This document shows positions 62,866 to 64,000 of a stretch of DNA of 64,000 nt, piece after piece. Both the position numbers and the translations under genes were made by a program. Positions within the stretch are counted from its first letter, which is position 1. Each line of letters starts with the position of its first letter. The DNA comes from Palaemon carinicauda. Taxonomy: Eukaryota; Arthropoda; Malacostraca; Decapoda; Palaemonidae. Under the pieces are notes generated by a model. That model ran no database searches, was not told the origin of the DNA, and worked only from the letters and a program-made list of their open reading frames with translations. The stretch spans positions 78,481,130 to 78,545,129 of the forward strand of contig NC_090745.1 of NCBI RefSeq assembly GCF_036898095.1. The letters are read 5' to 3'.

Positions 62866-64000
62866 AAAAAAAACAATATAGCCTATAGGGTTGTGTTAAA
62901 ATATGCCATGAGCACTTTAGTGAATAAGAAAATCTTAGCATAGTTCGCCGGTCCTCAGTTGCATTATTTTGTCTTTAAAGTTTCATTCGCTCCCTTCGTT
63001 AAAAGGTAAAGGTTTCAGCCCCAATTTCATCCGAAGAGATGCTGCATTAGAACGTCAGCCAGATAAGCCCAACTCCACAACGAGGTGCCCATCCACAGCA
63101 GCAACCTTCCCAGTAAACTGCTTAAAATCATGGGACAAGGACTTGTTTCCTAAATGACCACTCAACAATAAAGGTTTTCGGCCACTCTATCAAGTGATAG
63201 ATAGGAGCAAAGCTTCATATCTTATACAAAATACTGTAATTGAAATTTTCTTGTGATAACAAACTAGAATATTAAGGAAAATCTTAAGTTTTACTTTTGC
63301 CTCTTTCTACTTTAGGGTAACACCTTGTTATCAGTTTTGTCAGTTTATAGTGCCATTTTTAGACTCTTTCTTTTATATTCATGGCCTGTTATATGTAATC
63401 CAACAGCTAGGAGTTTGCAACATATCTAGACTTAATTTTCCTAATTTTGAACTTGAAAATAAATGTTTTAGCATCTTCCTCTTTACACAGATTACAAACA
63501 TTAGCTATGTAAATTCCTTTGAAATTTGCTTTCATGTTGGGCCTATATAACCTCAATATCTAGTATAAGGCTTTTGGCCATTCCTTTATATATCTAAATT
63601 TTATCATCCCTTTTTTCTTTTCTTCATTTGTTTCCCCAATATTTTCCAGAATTATAATCTTATTTTTTTTCAGATTCCCTTTCCCGCAATTTCATATTTC
63701 TTCTCCTCTAATTCTATATTTACTACAAATCTCTTCAATGCTGTTGCTCCAGCACTTTTTATAGGCGGGACTAGATTTGCCGTCCATGGGAATAGAAGGC
63801 CAGTTCATTAACTCTTTAGTATCCAGGAGGTTCATCTCAGCTGCCCATCCGATTTAGCTTTACCCAACTCCATTTTCCTTTTTAAATAAAAAAAAAAAAC
63901 AAAAAAAAAACATACGGGTATGTTCTGTGATCCTAGAAATAGTGCTTTTCATCTGGTGGAATTGATTGATGGTAGTATATATCAGTCACTGGTACTGCTA
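58473..64000. repeat. Tandem array unit 3 (cut by the window edge)
   Basis: 5528 bp of the unit are present. Microsatellites: (ATT)n 59256-59314, poly-A 60430-60451, (CT)n 60876-60933, (GA)n 61651-61720, (CA)n(AT)n 62078-62268, (CT)n 62793-62860. A private CAAGTATACAC variant lies near 62042. The helicase remnant would lie beyond 64000. Confidence 0.95.
59454..59759 (+). pseudogene. LINE ORF2 C-terminal remnant (unit 3)
   Basis: Identical by eye to the unit 1 and 2 copies, including the stop after HYLLHC. Confidence 0.65.

Overview
This window looks like repeat-dense nuclear DNA of an arthropod, most likely a decapod crustacean. The evidence is the extreme load of (AT)n, (CT)n/(GA)n and (ATT)n microsatellites, several DIRS-type tyrosine-recombinase retrotransposons, and decayed LINE remnants with simple-repeat tails. 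The species is an inference. I found no convincing host gene, tRNA, rRNA or CRISPR array. Every recognisable coding stretch belongs to a mobile element, and nearly all are broken.

Layout. Positions 1-3908 (minus strand) hold two tandem copies of a DIRS-like gag region with its leader. Copy 2 (2266-3540) has an open, N-terminally complete frame; copy 1 is split by about 0.9 kb of unrelated sequence. Positions 3909-5470 hold two right-end (inverted terminal repeat) fragments of a DIRS family; the second is interrupted by a LINE 3' end. Positions 5471-12475 are DIRS element A (minus strand), in the order gag, reverse transcriptase/RNase H, tyrosine recombinase. Positions 12476-18190 are DIRS element B, same family and orientation, joined head to tail with A. 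Positions 18190-19861 are a third 5' fragment, C. Positions 19862-27230 are AT-rich and hold microsatellites, two decayed minus-strand LINE remnants, a Ty3/gypsy-like RT remnant and the 5' half of a plus-strand LINE RT. Positions 27231-35852 are DIRS element D (plus strand). It has long inverted terminal repeats and an internal complementary region, the classic DIRS-1 layout, and it splits the LINE, whose RT resumes at 35853-37090. Positions 37090-39032 hold dispersed repeats.

From 39033 to the right edge lies a tandem array of a roughly 6.45-kb unit (starts near 39033, 45564, 52040 and 58473; the last runs off the window). Each unit contains a LINE C-terminal remnant, a decayed PIF1/Helitron-type helicase C-terminus and seven to eight microsatellites. 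The left 3.7 kb of the first unit is clearly diverged, while the rest of the array is almost identical copy to copy. This implies an old duplication followed by recent amplification.

How the parts relate: the DIRS elements would move through gag packaging, RT/RNase H copying and tyrosine-recombinase integration of a circular intermediate. A, B and D all carry frameshifts, stops or catalytic changes, so none appears autonomous now. All readings were made by eye from the sequence and translated frames; no alignment or database search was run.
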